Part shown: positions 35,185 to 44,060 of the stretch, piece by piece
Layout of the letters: each line of letters begins with the position of its first letter
Position numbering within the stretch: position 1 is the first letter of the stretch
Origin: Sutcliffiella halmapala
GTDB lineage: Bacteria; Bacillota; Bacilli; Bacillales; Bacillaceae_I
Length of the DNA stretch: 64,000 bases
NCBI RefSeq assembly: GCF_002019665.1
Contig: NZ_KV917375.1
Location: forward strand, 380,001 to 444,000
Direction of reading: 5' to 3'
Translations under genes and position numbers: made by a program
Notes under the pieces: model-generated
What the model was told of the DNA's origin: nothing
The model's database searches: none
Seen by the model: the letters and a program-made list of their open reading frames with translations, nothing else

Positions 35185-35988
35185 TCACATCATCCCACTA
35201 TGTCTCTTGCTCATCGTGACAATCGTTCGAGGTCTTGTTGCTTTGTACCATTGATAACAAAGGATGAAGATAATAACACAGTCAATAGCGTCACCGCCAT
35301 AGTACATAAGCATCCCACCTATTTCCGCCTGCGGAGTGGGAATACCTGTTGGGGGATGAGTATAAATGTATTTGGATAAAATGCCATGACCGGCTAATGC
35401 AAGAGTTAGCACAATTGAACGATAGGCAAAGCTTGTTCGATGTGACACAGGATCGATATAAATCATCGAAAACGTGAAAAGATAACCAGCCAAAAATATA
35501 TGTAGATGGATTAGTATATGTAAAAGCGCATTTTCATGCATAGCTGCGTACAAGTCCGTCGCATACAGAATCCATAACCCTCCGACATTTAGAACAGAAG
35601 CAACAATCGGATCAGTAACAATACGAAAGGGAGTGCTTTTCAACATTCGGGTAAGTCTTCTTGCAAGTGCAACAGGTAGTGTTCGTAATAGAAGCGTGAT
35701 AGGGGTGGCGAGCACCATGAGAAGTGGAGCAAGCATTCCGAGAAGCAAGTGACTGAACATATGCATGGTGAAATCAGCGTGTGAACGCTGTGCTAAAGGC
35801 CCAGCTACTGCCACAATTGCAGCAAAAACCCCCATAATCCAAAAGACTGTGCGGTAATATGGCCAATTTTTGTAGCGACGATTTGAATTAATGACAGCTA
35901 GTACATAAAGCACCCGTATGATGACAAATGGCATTGCCAATATGACTTGTGCTCCCATTCCGATAACGTGATGATGTTCATGGTTCAT
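35185..35988 (-). CDS. CtaG-like cytochrome c oxidase assembly factor, 267 aa
   Basis: Membrane protein of the caa3_CtaG family, needed for assembly of caa3-type oxidase in B. subtilis. About seven spans are visible. Family marks are HADFTMHMFSHLLLGMLAPL, LATPITLLLRTLP, LHILIHLHIFLAGYLFTFSM and AGHGILSKYIYTH, with conserved histidines that could bind copper. The start at 35988 overlaps the DUF2243 stop by eleven bases and has AAGGA upstream. No oxidase genes lie in this window. Confidence 0.85.
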   Translation of the reverse strand: MNHEHHHVIGMGAQVILAMPFVIIRVLYVLAVINSNRRYKNWPYYRTVFWIMGVFAAIVAVAGPLAQRSHADFTMHMFSHLLLGMLAPLLMVLATPITLLLRTLPVALARRLTRMLKSTPFRIVTDPIVASVLNVGGLWILYATDLYAAMHENALLHILIHLHIFLAGYLFTFSMIYIDPVSHRTSFAYRSIVLTLALAGHGILSKYIYTHPPTGIPTPQAEIGGMLMYYGGDAIDCVIIFILCYQWYKATRPRTIVTMSKRHSGMM

Positions 35989-36472
35989 GTGAAACAGGTC
36001 CTTCTGCTTGTTGATGTGTCTTTGTTCTAAGGAGAATGATTCCGGCAATAATCATCGCAGCCGCAAGGACATTCCATACGATGTCATATAGCAGAACATT
36101 TTCTACATAACGAATCTGATGTAATTGCATAAGCTTATGCTGAATAATTCCATCATATAATTGAAATATACCAGCGCCTAGCAACACACCTCCCCACCAT
36201 CTCGAAAGGGACCATACATGACGTCTTCTAAGATCTGCTAACATAAACAGTCCGCCAATGGTTGCAAAAAAACTGAATGCGTGAAACAACCCATCAGAGA
36301 TCAAACCAATGTCCGTTGTGGATTTATCATAAAAATGATGCCAGCGCAAAAACTGATGAAAGACGGTCTCATCCATAAAAGCTATTAACCCAAGCCCGAA
36401 CAAAATTCCCGACCAGAGATTACGTGTTCTATAATTTGCTTCGTTGTTTCTCTTTTTCATTCTTGGCTCCAT
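35978..36472 (-). CDS. DUF2243 membrane protein, 164 aa
   Basis: Four membrane spans with the DUF2243 signature: GILFGLGLIAFMDETVFHQF followed by LRWHHFY, then SDGLFHAFSFFATIGGLFML, WGGVLLGAGIFQLYDGIIQH and the final span AAAMIIAGIILL. The conserved His residues (HQFLRWHHF, LFHAF, QHKLMQLH) suggest metal or heme handling, which fits its coupling to the CtaG-like gene. GAGGGAG precedes ATG 36472; longer upstream frames have no good ribosome binding site. Confidence 0.85.
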   Translation of the reverse strand: MEPRMKKRNNEANYRTRNLWSGILFGLGLIAFMDETVFHQFLRWHHFYDKSTTDIGLISDGLFHAFSFFATIGGLFMLADLRRRHVWSLSRWWGGVLLGAGIFQLYDGIIQHKLMQLHQIRYVENVLLYDIVWNVLAAAMIIAGIILLRTKTHQQAEGPVSHEP

Positions 36473-36573
36473 GTAACGCTCCCTCTTCATGCGTTTTTCG
36501 TTGATTGACATTATTCTCACCAGTAAATTCCATTTTATTCCTTGTGGGGATAGAGGGATCTCGTCCACTTTTT

Positions 36574-36611
36574 TGATACCAAGATACCAAGGGGACAGTC
36601 CCCTTGGTATA
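36574..36611. repeat. GGGACAG-family palindrome
   Basis: GATACCAAGATACCAAGGGG continues into ACAGTCCCCTTGGTAT: a full palindrome with the left GATACCAA duplicated. It lies between the phospholipase gene and the DUF2243 operon. Confidence 0.8.
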
Positions 36612-36617
36612 TAATCC

Positions 36618-36890
36618 TCACCGAAAAACCCTTGGCACCCTCATAACCCTATAAAACAACGATGCATCTCTACCCATTTGGTTATGTGAGTTGATTTTTG
36701 GTAGGAGGCAATTTTGGAATAGTTGGTCGCAGTATCTTGTGGAACCAAATCTCCGATAACATTCGTCATGTGCCTTGCAACAAGCATCTACTTCATTCGT
36801 TGGGGCACCTGGCCCCGAACAACCAGGACCACACCATCTATATCCAGGCATGCAGGTACCGGAGTGCGGTCTTCTCGACCTGTTCATCAT
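36618..36890 (-). CDS. Miniature phospholipase A2-like protein, 90 aa
   Basis: Contains the PLA2 calcium loop YRWCGPGCSGPG and the active-site helix VDACCKAHDECYRRFG, with catalytic His and Asp in CCKAHDEC and paired cysteines (CDQLFQNC). Known phospholipase A2 folds of this kind hydrolyse the sn-2 ester of phospholipids. Bacillus homologues of this size are small and resemble the parvovirus VP1 PLA2 domain. No signal peptide is visible. AAGGAAG precedes the ATG pair. Its role, perhaps in spores or lysis, is unknown. Confidence 0.8.
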   Translation of the reverse strand: MMNRSRRPHSGTCMPGYRWCGPGCSGPGAPTNEVDACCKAHDECYRRFGSTRYCDQLFQNCLLPKINSHNQMGRDASLFYRVMRVPRVFR

Positions 36891-37171
36891 AATACTTCCT
36901 TCTTTCTTGAAATGGATTTACTACTCTTAGATTATGTAATCAAGATAGTAATGGAAGGGCTGCTAACCTAGTAAAAATGCGAAATTATGGAGTGGAGTAT
37001 ATAAAGAAATTAAAGGGTAATGTGGAATGATTAGATTATTGGTAATAAAGGGGATTTTGGATATTTATTTTAACATGATTATAAAGGATAATAGACTAGT
37101 AGAAAGCGATTGTTAAAGAAATGATTTTGGTTATGAAGTTTAGGTCAGGAAAAAATGAGAGTAGGGATTAT

Positions 37172-38059
37172 ATGTTAATGCATAAAGCAAAAGTCACTTT
37201 TAAAAGCCTTATTGTGTATATTGTTTTACTATTTTTATGGCCAATTTTAACTCAGTTGTTAAATGAAAATTTGATGGGAGAGGGACTAATACCAAATGAT
37301 TACTTCCCTTTTATAATTTGGTTCAGCATATCTGGAGTTCCAATTATTTTAACTACAGCTCTTCCAGTAACCATCTTAGCAGGCTTTGTAACAAAATATC
37401 TGGATGGTTTTTTACGTCTTGCTGTTAATTTCCTCATACATATTGGTAGTGCTATTCTTATAAGTCTAGTTCTCTTTAAAGATAATTTGGGATTATTTGC
37501 TTTGATAGCAATTGTAGTAGCTGCAATATTTTTTACATTTGATGAATTACCTAATTTTCCTAAAAAGAGAGAGAAGGGCTTATTAATCAGTACACCTTTC
37601 ATTATTCTTCTCATTATAATGGTGCCAACTTGGATGAATAGCTATCAAGTGTCACAGGAATTAAAAGAAATTGATCAAGATGGATTTCCTATTCCAATAG
37701 TGATGATCAATGAGAAAGAAGTGGTCATAGATGATCCTTTAACAGGCTATTCTTCTACAGGAACAGGAGGAGCACATGACATCTTAGAACCTTACATTCT
37801 TCCATTGGGAATATTGGAAGATGAGCAGTATGAAGTGTATGACGTTAATGGAGGAGATATCATTTCTCTTTCGTTTGATTCAGAGCCGGATGATTATTCT
37901 GCAGAGTTAGTTTACTTAAAGGAAGGAACTATGTTTACAGAAAGAATTTCCGATACTAATAATAAATTTACTGTTCCAGATAACTTGGAGCCACAAGCTA
38001 TAGCGATTAATATAGTCTGGCCTCGTCATCAAGTATCGTTTCATATAATGGTTAAATGA
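37172..38059 (+). CDS. Membrane protein with extracytoplasmic C-terminal domain, 295 aa
   Basis: Five hydrophobic spans occupy the first 165 residues (for example SLIVYIVLLFLWPILTQLL, FIIWFSISGVPIILTTALPV, IAIVVAAIFFTF and FIILLIIMVPTWM). About 130 polar residues follow, with a Gly/Thr-rich turn (DPLTGYSSTGTGGAHDI) and beta-strand-like sequence. I do not recognise a family. The start is uncertain: ATG 37172 has TAGGGAT upstream, and ATG 37178 and 37121 are alternatives. It is monocistronic and followed by a perfect palindromic repeat. Confidence 0.6.
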   Translation: MLMHKAKVTFKSLIVYIVLLFLWPILTQLLNENLMGEGLIPNDYFPFIIWFSISGVPIILTTALPVTILAGFVTKYLDGFLRLAVNFLIHIGSAILISLVLFKDNLGLFALIAIVVAAIFFTFDELPNFPKKREKGLLISTPFIILLIIMVPTWMNSYQVSQELKEIDQDGFPIPIVMINEKEVVIDDPLTGYSSTGTGGAHDILEPYILPLGILEDEQYEVYDVNGGDIISLSFDSEPDDYSAELVYLKEGTMFTERISDTNNKFTVPDNLEPQAIAINIVWPRHQVSFHIMVK

Positions 38060-38067
38060 TAGCGATG

Positions 38068-38113
38068 GATACCAAGGGATACCAAGGGGACAGTCCCCTT
38101 GGTATCTTGGTAT
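38068..38113. repeat. GGGACAG-family palindrome, perfect form
   Basis: At 38078-38106 GATACCAAGGGGAC, one base, GTCCCCTTGGTATC is a perfect 14-bp-arm palindrome, flanked by one extra partial arm on each side. This is the best consensus copy in the window. Confidence 0.9.
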
Positions 38114-38115
38114 AT

Positions 38116-38142
38116 GAAGCAGTGGACGGTTCTCACTGCTTC
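38116..38142. repeat. GAAGCAG-family hairpin, copy 1
   Basis: GAAGCAGTG pairs with CACTGCTTC around GACGGTTCT. Related hairpins lie at 46884-46912 and 48466-48496. Confidence 0.65.
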
Positions 38143-38353
38143 AAAATTCTTCATTAACTAAGTCACTAATGACCCCCATAGTAGCTTTACTACCTTCACG
38201 CTGGAAGTATCTTCACTAGTATAAATCCCTTAAATATTTGTCCCTCTCATTTATCTGTTTCAACTTCTCTTATCTTATTCATCACACAAGTATGTCAGCC
38301 AAATCACTCTCACCAGACTCCACTGACCTGCATCGCATTACAAAACTATTATA

Positions 38354-38407
38354 TTGACAAACTATTATAAAAAATATACATTTAATGATGTTGATAATCA
38401 TTATCAA
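38354..38407 (+). promoter_or_regulatory. Promoter and Fur box of the siderophore operon
   Basis: TTGACA (38354) with a TATACA-type -10 lies upstream of TTGATAATCATTATCAA (38391-38407). The latter is a 7-1-7 Fur box (TGATAAT, C, ATTATCA) with perfect symmetry. The operon is therefore predicted to be repressed by Fur-Fe(II) and expressed in iron starvation. Confidence 0.85.
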
Positions 38408-38436
38408 ACAAACATCTTATAAGGTAGGGTACACAA

Positions 38437-39519
38437 ATGAATATAAAACGAAAAACCTCATTATTAACGTTAATCATTGCGGCTATGCTTATGCTATCAC
38501 TAGTTGCTTGTTCGGGTGAGCAATCAAGTTCAACACCCGAATCAACTCCTAATGAAAGTGCTACGGAAAATACCGAAACAACTGATTCACAAGATGAAAA
38601 TTCTGAATACCCGATCGTGATTAAGCATGCTTTGGGCGAAACGGTAATTGAAAGCAAGCCTGAACGAGTGGCTACCATTCAATGGGCAAATCATGATGTA
38701 GTGCTAGCACTTGGTGTTGAGCCTGTAGGCTTCTCAGCGGCAAATTTCGGCGTTCAGGATGACAGTGGACTCCTACCTTGGACAGCGGAAAAGCTTAAGG
38801 AACTTGGTATAACGAATCCTAATGTATTCCAAGATACAGACGGCCTTGATTTTGAGGCTATTTCAGATTCAAACCCAGATGTTATTCTTGCAGCATACTC
38901 TGGTATCACGCAGGAAGATTACGATATTCTTAGTCAAATTGCTCCAGTTGTGGCTTATCCGACTGCTCCTTGGTCCACGACATGGCGTGAGCAGGTTCTG
39001 TTCAATGCAACGGGTATAGGCATGAAAACAGAAGGTGAACAACTTATTAAAGACACGGAGGATATGGTTAACGAAAAGTTAAGTGAATATCCTCAGATTG
39101 AAGGGAAAAAAGTAGTTTGGGTTAACTTTTCAGCTAACGATATGTCTCAATTACATATTTATACTCCTATAGACTCTCGCGTCTCTTTCCTACATGAGCT
39201 GGGAATGACTTATCCGGAAAGTATTACAGAACAGATTACGGATCCAAACGGTTATTCTTTGAAATTAAGTGCTGAAAATGCTGAGGCTCTAAATGATGCG
39301 GATATATTAATTGGCTATGGTAATGATGAGTTGTATCAAGCTATTAAAGCAGATTCATTGCTTGGTAAAATTCCTGCAATCGAAAGAGGTTCTGTTGTAT
39401 TAATTGACAGCGATACGCCTTTAGTAGCTGCTGGAACTCCAAATCCACTTTCGATTGCTTATACGATTGATGAATACCTGAAATTAATAGGAGAAGCTGC
39501 TAACAAAGTAAATGAATAG
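38437..39519 (+). CDS. Iron-siderophore ABC transporter substrate-binding lipoprotein, 360 aa
   Basis: Type III (FhuD/FecB-like) binding protein. The signal peptide ends in a lipobox (LSLVACSGE), followed by a long Ser/Thr/Glu linker to about residue 57. The mature fold shows YPIVIKHALGETVIESKPER, VATIQWANHDVVLALGVEPV, DVILAAYSGITQEDYDILSQ and a C-terminal VVLIDSDTPLVAAGTPNPLS. AAGGTAGGG precedes the ATG. It is the first gene of a Fur-controlled operon and overlaps the permease by eight bases. The siderophore cannot be named from sequence. Confidence 0.9.
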   Translation: MNIKRKTSLLTLIIAAMLMLSLVACSGEQSSSTPESTPNESATENTETTDSQDENSEYPIVIKHALGETVIESKPERVATIQWANHDVVLALGVEPVGFSAANFGVQDDSGLLPWTAEKLKELGITNPNVFQDTDGLDFEAISDSNPDVILAAYSGITQEDYDILSQIAPVVAYPTAPWSTTWREQVLFNATGIGMKTEGEQLIKDTEDMVNEKLSEYPQIEGKKVVWVNFSANDMSQLHIYTPIDSRVSFLHELGMTYPESITEQITDPNGYSLKLSAENAEALNDADILIGYGNDELYQAIKADSLLGKIPAIERGSVVLIDSDTPLVAAGTPNPLSIAYTIDEYLKLIGEAANKVNE

Positions 39520-40552
39520 TACACCGGATTTAAAAAATAAACAGCTAGAGTTGCATATTCCGAAAAACTTTACGAAGGTTCTAGTAATCTGTATTGTTTT
39601 GCTCGGAGTATGCATTCTGGCATCTCTTGTTTTAGGCTCTCGTGTGGTGAGTTTAAATGAACTGATAGACGGTTTATTTTACCAAAACGAGGATTCCTAC
39701 GGTGCAAATGTGGTTCGTAAGAGGATTTCCCGAACGATCTTTAGTCTACTTTGCGGTGCAGCACTCGGAGTAGCTGGAGCACTAATGCAATCTGTCACTC
39801 GCAACCCGATTGCAGACCCTAGTATATTAGGAGTTAACACAGGTGCTGCCCTTTTTGTTGTTTGTGGAATTGCATTCTTGAACATAAGCACAGCAACTCA
39901 ATATATTTGGCTAGCTTTAGCAGGTGCTTCAATTACGGCTGTTTTCGTATTTGGAATAGGTTCGATCGGGCGTGGAGGTGCCACGCCCATTAAGCTTGTG
40001 TTGGCAGGGGCCGCCACAACCGCCGCCCTTTCTTCTCTTGTCACGGCAATACTGATTCCACGCGTTTATGTCATGGATCAATTCAGGTTTTGGCAAGTGG
40101 GAAGCGTCGGTTCAGCGAGTTGGGAAGCTATTACTCAATTCATCCCTTTTCTGATCGTCGGTATACTGATCGCTTTTGTTACTGCCCCGGCACTTAATGC
40201 ACTTGCATTAGGAGACGAAGTGGCATCAGGACTTGGTGTTCGAACGGGAGTTCTGAGACTTTTTGCAGCTTTTGGTGGTGTTATCTTGTGCGGAGCGGCT
40301 ACAGCACTAGCTGGTCCAATTGGATTTGTGGGGCTATTGTCTACTCATGTCATACGTCTTATTCTTGGTCCCGATTTGCGTTTTGTCATCCCTATGTCAG
40401 CTATTTCAGGGGCAATCATCTTGACACTATCAGATGTAAGCGGCAGGCTCATCGGTAGCCCTGGAGAACTGGAAGTCGGTGTAGTTACAGCGTTTATCGG
40501 AGCTCCAATACTAATCATATTAGCTAAGAAATCGAAAGTGCGGTCATTATGA
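39512..40552 (+). CDS. FecCD-family siderophore permease 1, 346 aa
   Basis: Integral membrane subunit of the iron-siderophore importer, with about ten spans. Family marks are RKRISRTIFSLLCGAALGVA, GALMQSVTRNPIADPSILGV, the coupling-helix region LGDEVASGLGVRTGVLRLFA and GPIGFVGLLSTHVIRLILGP. The ATG overlaps the binding-protein stop, and the gene overlaps the second permease by four bases, indicating coupled translation. Confidence 0.93.
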   Translation: MNSTPDLKNKQLELHIPKNFTKVLVICIVLLGVCILASLVLGSRVVSLNELIDGLFYQNEDSYGANVVRKRISRTIFSLLCGAALGVAGALMQSVTRNPIADPSILGVNTGAALFVVCGIAFLNISTATQYIWLALAGASITAVFVFGIGSIGRGGATPIKLVLAGAATTAALSSLVTAILIPRVYVMDQFRFWQVGSVGSASWEAITQFIPFLIVGILIAFVTAPALNALALGDEVASGLGVRTGVLRLFAAFGGVILCGAATALAGPIGFVGLLSTHVIRLILGPDLRFVIPMSAISGAIILTLSDVSGRLIGSPGELEVGVVTAFIGAPILIILAKKSKVRSL

Positions 40553-41580
40553 AAAATCAATCTGTTGAATTTATTATGGCAGGCAGACGTCAAAGGCGCC
40601 GGCGTTGGGTAATTATTACCGGCTTACTTACGGTACTTGCTTGCGTTCTTTGCTGTGCCATGCTTTTACTTGGAAGTACCATTTATCCGGTTAAAGAGGT
40701 CATCCGAGCACTTTCAGGAGAGCAAATACAAGGTGCCTCTTTTGCGATTAATACGATCCGTCTCCCGAGAATGTTGGCAGGTCTTTTCGCAGGATTTGCT
40801 TTCGGTATTGCGGGATACATCTTCCAGACCATGCTGCGTAATCCGCTGGCAAACCCGAACGTAATCGGTATTACTTCTGGTTCAAGTGCTGCAGCAGTTT
40901 TTTGCATCACAGTACTTCATGCAAGTGGAGCTGTTGTTTCCATTGCTGCGGTGATTGCTGGGCTTGTTACCGTCGTCATTATGTATATATTGTCCAGGGG
41001 CAGGTCATTTTCAATTGGTCGGTTAATCCTGATTGGAATAGGGATACAGGCCATGCTTGACGCAGTCGTATCCTATCTTCTGCTAATGAGTGCTCAACAA
41101 GATCTTTCCGCAGCGCTTAGATGGCTGGCGGGTAGTCTCAACGGCTCACAAATGCATGCACTTCCACCTCTTGTTATAACGGTTTTTATCTTTGCACCTA
41201 TCGTTATCATACTGGGAAGACACCTAAGTATATTGGAGCTTGGAGAACAATCGGCTTCGTCCCTTGGTGTAAGTACGGATAAGACAAGAATTGTGCTTAT
41301 ATTGAGTTCCGTTATCATGATTGCCATTGCCACAGCTACGACGGGCCCAATAGCCTTTGTTTCCTTCCTTGCGGGACCGATTGCGAATAGACTAGTCGGA
41401 GTTAGCTTTTCAAACATCATTCCGGCGGGTCTAGTGGGCGTTAACTTGGTTTTAGCGGCAGATTTAATCGGACAATTTGCTTTTGCGTACAGATTCCCTG
41501 TGGGTATCATAACTGGATTACTCGGAGCGCCATATCTAATCTACTTGCTAATCCGAATGAATCGAAGGGGAGAATTCTAA
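40549..41580 (+). CDS. FecCD-family siderophore permease 2, 343 aa
   Basis: Partner of the preceding permease: RLPRMLAGLFAGFAFGIAGY, IFQTMLRNPLANPNVIGITS, LGEQSASSLGVSTDKTRIVL and GPIAFVSFLAGPIANRLVG are typical. The N-terminal cytoplasmic arm is basic (AGRRQRRRRWVI). It is translationally coupled to the genes on both sides. Confidence 0.93.
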   Translation: MKNQSVEFIMAGRRQRRRRWVIITGLLTVLACVLCCAMLLLGSTIYPVKEVIRALSGEQIQGASFAINTIRLPRMLAGLFAGFAFGIAGYIFQTMLRNPLANPNVIGITSGSSAAAVFCITVLHASGAVVSIAAVIAGLVTVVIMYILSRGRSFSIGRLILIGIGIQAMLDAVVSYLLLMSAQQDLSAALRWLAGSLNGSQMHALPPLVITVFIFAPIVIILGRHLSILELGEQSASSLGVSTDKTRIVLILSSVIMIAIATATTGPIAFVSFLAGPIANRLVGVSFSNIIPAGLVGVNLVLAADLIGQFAFAYRFPVGIITGLLGAPYLIYLLIRMNRRGEF

Positions 41581-42383
41581 TGAAACCGACACATACTTTT
41601 CAAGCTGACCATGTCGTAACGGGCTATGATAATAATACGGTTATCCAAGGAGTAGACCTTGATATACCTAGTAATAAAATAAGCGTGATTATTGGAGCAA
41701 ATGGCTGCGGTAAATCTACACTTCTTAAGACTCTATCAAAGCTGATAAAGCCTACATCTGGAATCATCACTCTAGATGGACGGCCGATCAGCAAAATTCC
41801 ACCAAAGCAATTGGCCCGAGTCTTAGGACTTTTACCGCAATCCCCCATTGTACCAGAAGGAATTACGGTAGCAGATTTAGTTGGACGAGGGAGGTTTCCA
41901 CATCAATCCTTGCTCAGTGGATGGTCAAAAAAGGATTATGAGGCAGTTGCCGAAGCGATGAGAATTATGGATATAACGGAATTTGCTAACCATAATATTG
42001 ATGAGCTTTCCGGAGGTCAAAGGCAGCGCGTCTGGATTGCCATGGCTCTGGCACAACAAACCGACATTTTATTCCTCGATGAACCGACAACTTTTCTAGA
42101 TATCACCTATCAAGTTGAGATTCTTGACTTGCTCACGGACCTTAATCGAAAATACGGTACGACGATTGTCATGGTTCTCCATGATATTAACTTGTCCGCG
42201 CGTTATGCTGATCATATTTTTGCGCTTCAAGATGGAAAGCTTGTCGTTGAAGGCGATCCATCAAAGGTTATTACAAGCACAATCGTTAAAGAAATTTTCG
42301 GGCTTGATTGTACGGTGATAAAAGATCCAATTTCCGGTTCTCCTTTGGTGATACCGATAGGAAGATATCATAGAGTGGACTGA
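41580..42383 (+). CDS. Siderophore ABC transporter ATPase (FecE/FhuC-like), 267 aa
   Basis: Walker A GANGCGKSTLL, Q-loop LGLLPQSPIVPEGITV, the FecE-family signature VGRGRFPHQ, ABC signature LSGGQRQRVWIAMAL, Walker B DILFLDEPTTFLD and the switch VLHDINLSARYADH. The ATG shares its first base with the stop of the preceding gene (TAATG). It is followed by a strong terminator. It completes a binding protein, permease, permease, ATPase set. Confidence 0.94.
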   Translation: MKPTHTFQADHVVTGYDNNTVIQGVDLDIPSNKISVIIGANGCGKSTLLKTLSKLIKPTSGIITLDGRPISKIPPKQLARVLGLLPQSPIVPEGITVADLVGRGRFPHQSLLSGWSKKDYEAVAEAMRIMDITEFANHNIDELSGGQRQRVWIAMALAQQTDILFLDEPTTFLDITYQVEILDLLTDLNRKYGTTIVMVLHDINLSARYADHIFALQDGKLVVEGDPSKVITSTIVKEIFGLDCTVIKDPISGSPLVIPIGRYHRVD

Positions 42384-42407
42384 GGGACATACCTCGTCCA
42401 CTTTTTT
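42374..42407 (+). terminator. Terminator of the siderophore operon
   Basis: AGTGGACTGAGG pairs with CCTCGTCCACT followed by TTTTTT. The hairpin overlaps the stop codon. Confidence 0.75.
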
Positions 42408-42504
42408 AGGTGTATAGGATATTATATTTGTCTTCGACTTTTGGATATATTTTCAGTACAAGGTTCATTTAAGCCTAGATCCTTAGTTTATATGAAGAGC
42501 AAAC

Positions 42505-42831
42505 AATCAGAGTGTAATCGTGCCCTCAAAACCGAAAAATGAGAAAAAGAGGGAACGATCAGAGCGTAATCGTGCCCTCAAAACCGAAAAACGAGAAAAA
42601 GAGGGAACGATCAGAGCGTGATCGTGCCCTCAAAACCGAAAAACGAGAAAAAGAGGGAACGATCAGAGCGTAATCGTGCCCTCAAAACCGAAAAACGAGA
42701 AAAAGAGGGAACGATCAGAGCGTAATCGTGCCCTCAAAACCGAAAAACGAGAAAGAGAGGGAACGATCAGAGCGTAATCGTGCCCTCGAAAACGAAAAAT
42801 GAGAAAAAGAGGGAACGATCAAAGCGTAATC
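42505..42831. repeat. 52-bp tandem repeat, about 6.3 units, hairpin-forming
   Basis: Units start at 42505, 42557, 42609, 42661, 42713 and 42765, with a partial unit at 42817, differing by only a few bases. Each unit contains ATCGTGCCCTC and, 20 bases on, GAGGGAACGAT, which pair at ten of eleven positions. The array fills the space between the convergent siderophore and germination operons and has no coding potential. Confidence 0.95.
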
Positions 42832-42935
42832 TATAAAGGTTAACTCGCGTTCGCGATTTTGTTCTTTTGTTTTAGATTTATTTCCTTAAAAGTAGCTCAA
42901 GTAGGCAGATAAGTGCAAATCATCCTCTGCCCGCT

Positions 42936-44060
42936 CTAATTGATAATTCCACTATTCTGGATTTCCACCTTTACGCTTGGCTCGATTTTTATGGTAGGGT
43001 ATATTTCCTTCCATGAGACTGATTCTTCCCCTCTGTTTAGGAGTTGCTCCCATGTTTTTGGATGATAGGCGTATAATTTTCTGCCTATGCCAAAACCATC
43101 ACAGTTGGCCGCTTGGAGTTTTCGAATTATTGTATTTGCCTTCTCTGTAAGATAAATTGATATTTTAGTGTTTAATTCATCCACCTTTTCTTGTGAAAAG
43201 ATATCATCTTCTGGAAACTCTATCACTCCTACTTGTAGGTTTAAATCCAGATTTACTGTCAGTTCTTCTTCGTCATGAATGGTCATTTTACTTTTGGCAT
43301 CTAAAACGGCTATGGATATATTATCTTTCACCTCTTGACCATCGTTTAAGACAGGAATGGTATAGAACGTATCCTTTGCTAGCTTATTTATTTGTAAGAG
43401 AAACAATGTGGCTTCTTCCGATGTTAATTTTCCACCCATCCTTTTGTCATTGAATAAAGCAAGGCCATCGATATATACTTTATTGTATTTCATCCGAAGT
43501 ATCGGTACCGTAAAGTCGTATACAGGATCAAATAGGTAGGGTGAAATAACTTGAAGATTCACATCTGGAACAAATGTATTGTCTTCTGCGTTTATAATTA
43601 AATCTGAAATGAATTCACCGGTAAGAATATTACCTTTTTTACTCTCGTTGATTATTTCTCCCGCTTCTCCTTCTGTTATCGCAAACTTTGCTACTAATGC
43701 AGAAGAAGGATCACGATAAAACACATCTAGGATTGGGTAAATGTCTTTTTTAGCTAAATCTTCGCTTATTAAAACCACTCTATTTTTAGATGCATCCAAA
43801 TTTTCATGAACACTTCTTTCTATTTTCGTTCTAATATTTCTTGGTGTAGCTCCAACCTCATACAATATCTCCTCGTAAATTTTTTCGGAATCAATGACGG
43901 TGAGTGCCAACGTCATTTTCAAGTCCCCTTCATTTGTCTCATCAAATGCAACAGCCTTTATCATAATTCGATCCTTCAGTAATTGCTGATCCCAACAACC
44001 AGTTAGTAATAATAATGCTGCAGAAACTGAGATGATGATTAGTTTATAGCTGGCTCTCAT
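42936..44060 (-). CDS. Ger(x)C-family germinant receptor lipoprotein (C subunit), 374 aa
   Basis: Lipid-anchored C subunit of a GerA-type nutrient germinant receptor in the spore inner membrane. The signal peptide ends in LLLLTGCWDQ, with lipidated Cys 22. The GerAC pattern follows: KDRIMIKAVAFDETNEGDLK, ATPRNIRTKIERSVHENLDA, a middle domain (GKLTSEEATLFLLQINKLAK) and a C-terminal GFGIGRKLYAYHPKTWEQLL. It is the third gene of an A-B-C operon, and its start overlaps the B gene by 17 bases. Confidence 0.92.
   Translation of the reverse strand: MRASYKLIIISVSAALLLLTGCWDQQLLKDRIMIKAVAFDETNEGDLKMTLALTVIDSEKIYEEILYEVGATPRNIRTKIERSVHENLDASKNRVVLISEDLAKKDIYPILDVFYRDPSSALVAKFAITEGEAGEIINESKKGNILTGEFISDLIINAEDNTFVPDVNLQVISPYLFDPVYDFTVPILRMKYNKVYIDGLALFNDKRMGGKLTSEEATLFLLQINKLAKDTFYTIPVLNDGQEVKDNISIAVLDAKSKMTIHDEEELTVNLDLNLQVGVIEFPEDDIFSQEKVDELNTKISIYLTEKANTIIRKLQAANCDGFGIGRKLYAYHPKTWEQLLNRGEESVSWKEIYPTIKIEPSVKVEIQNSGIIN

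Noticed and set aside
36698-36971. Frames opposite the phospholipase gene
   Set aside because: They are shadows of the cysteine-rich minus-strand gene, which has the PLA2 motif and a ribosome binding site.
42505-42831. 52-bp array considered as a CRISPR
   Set aside because: The units are identical throughout, with no unique spacers between repeats, and there are no cas genes nearby.
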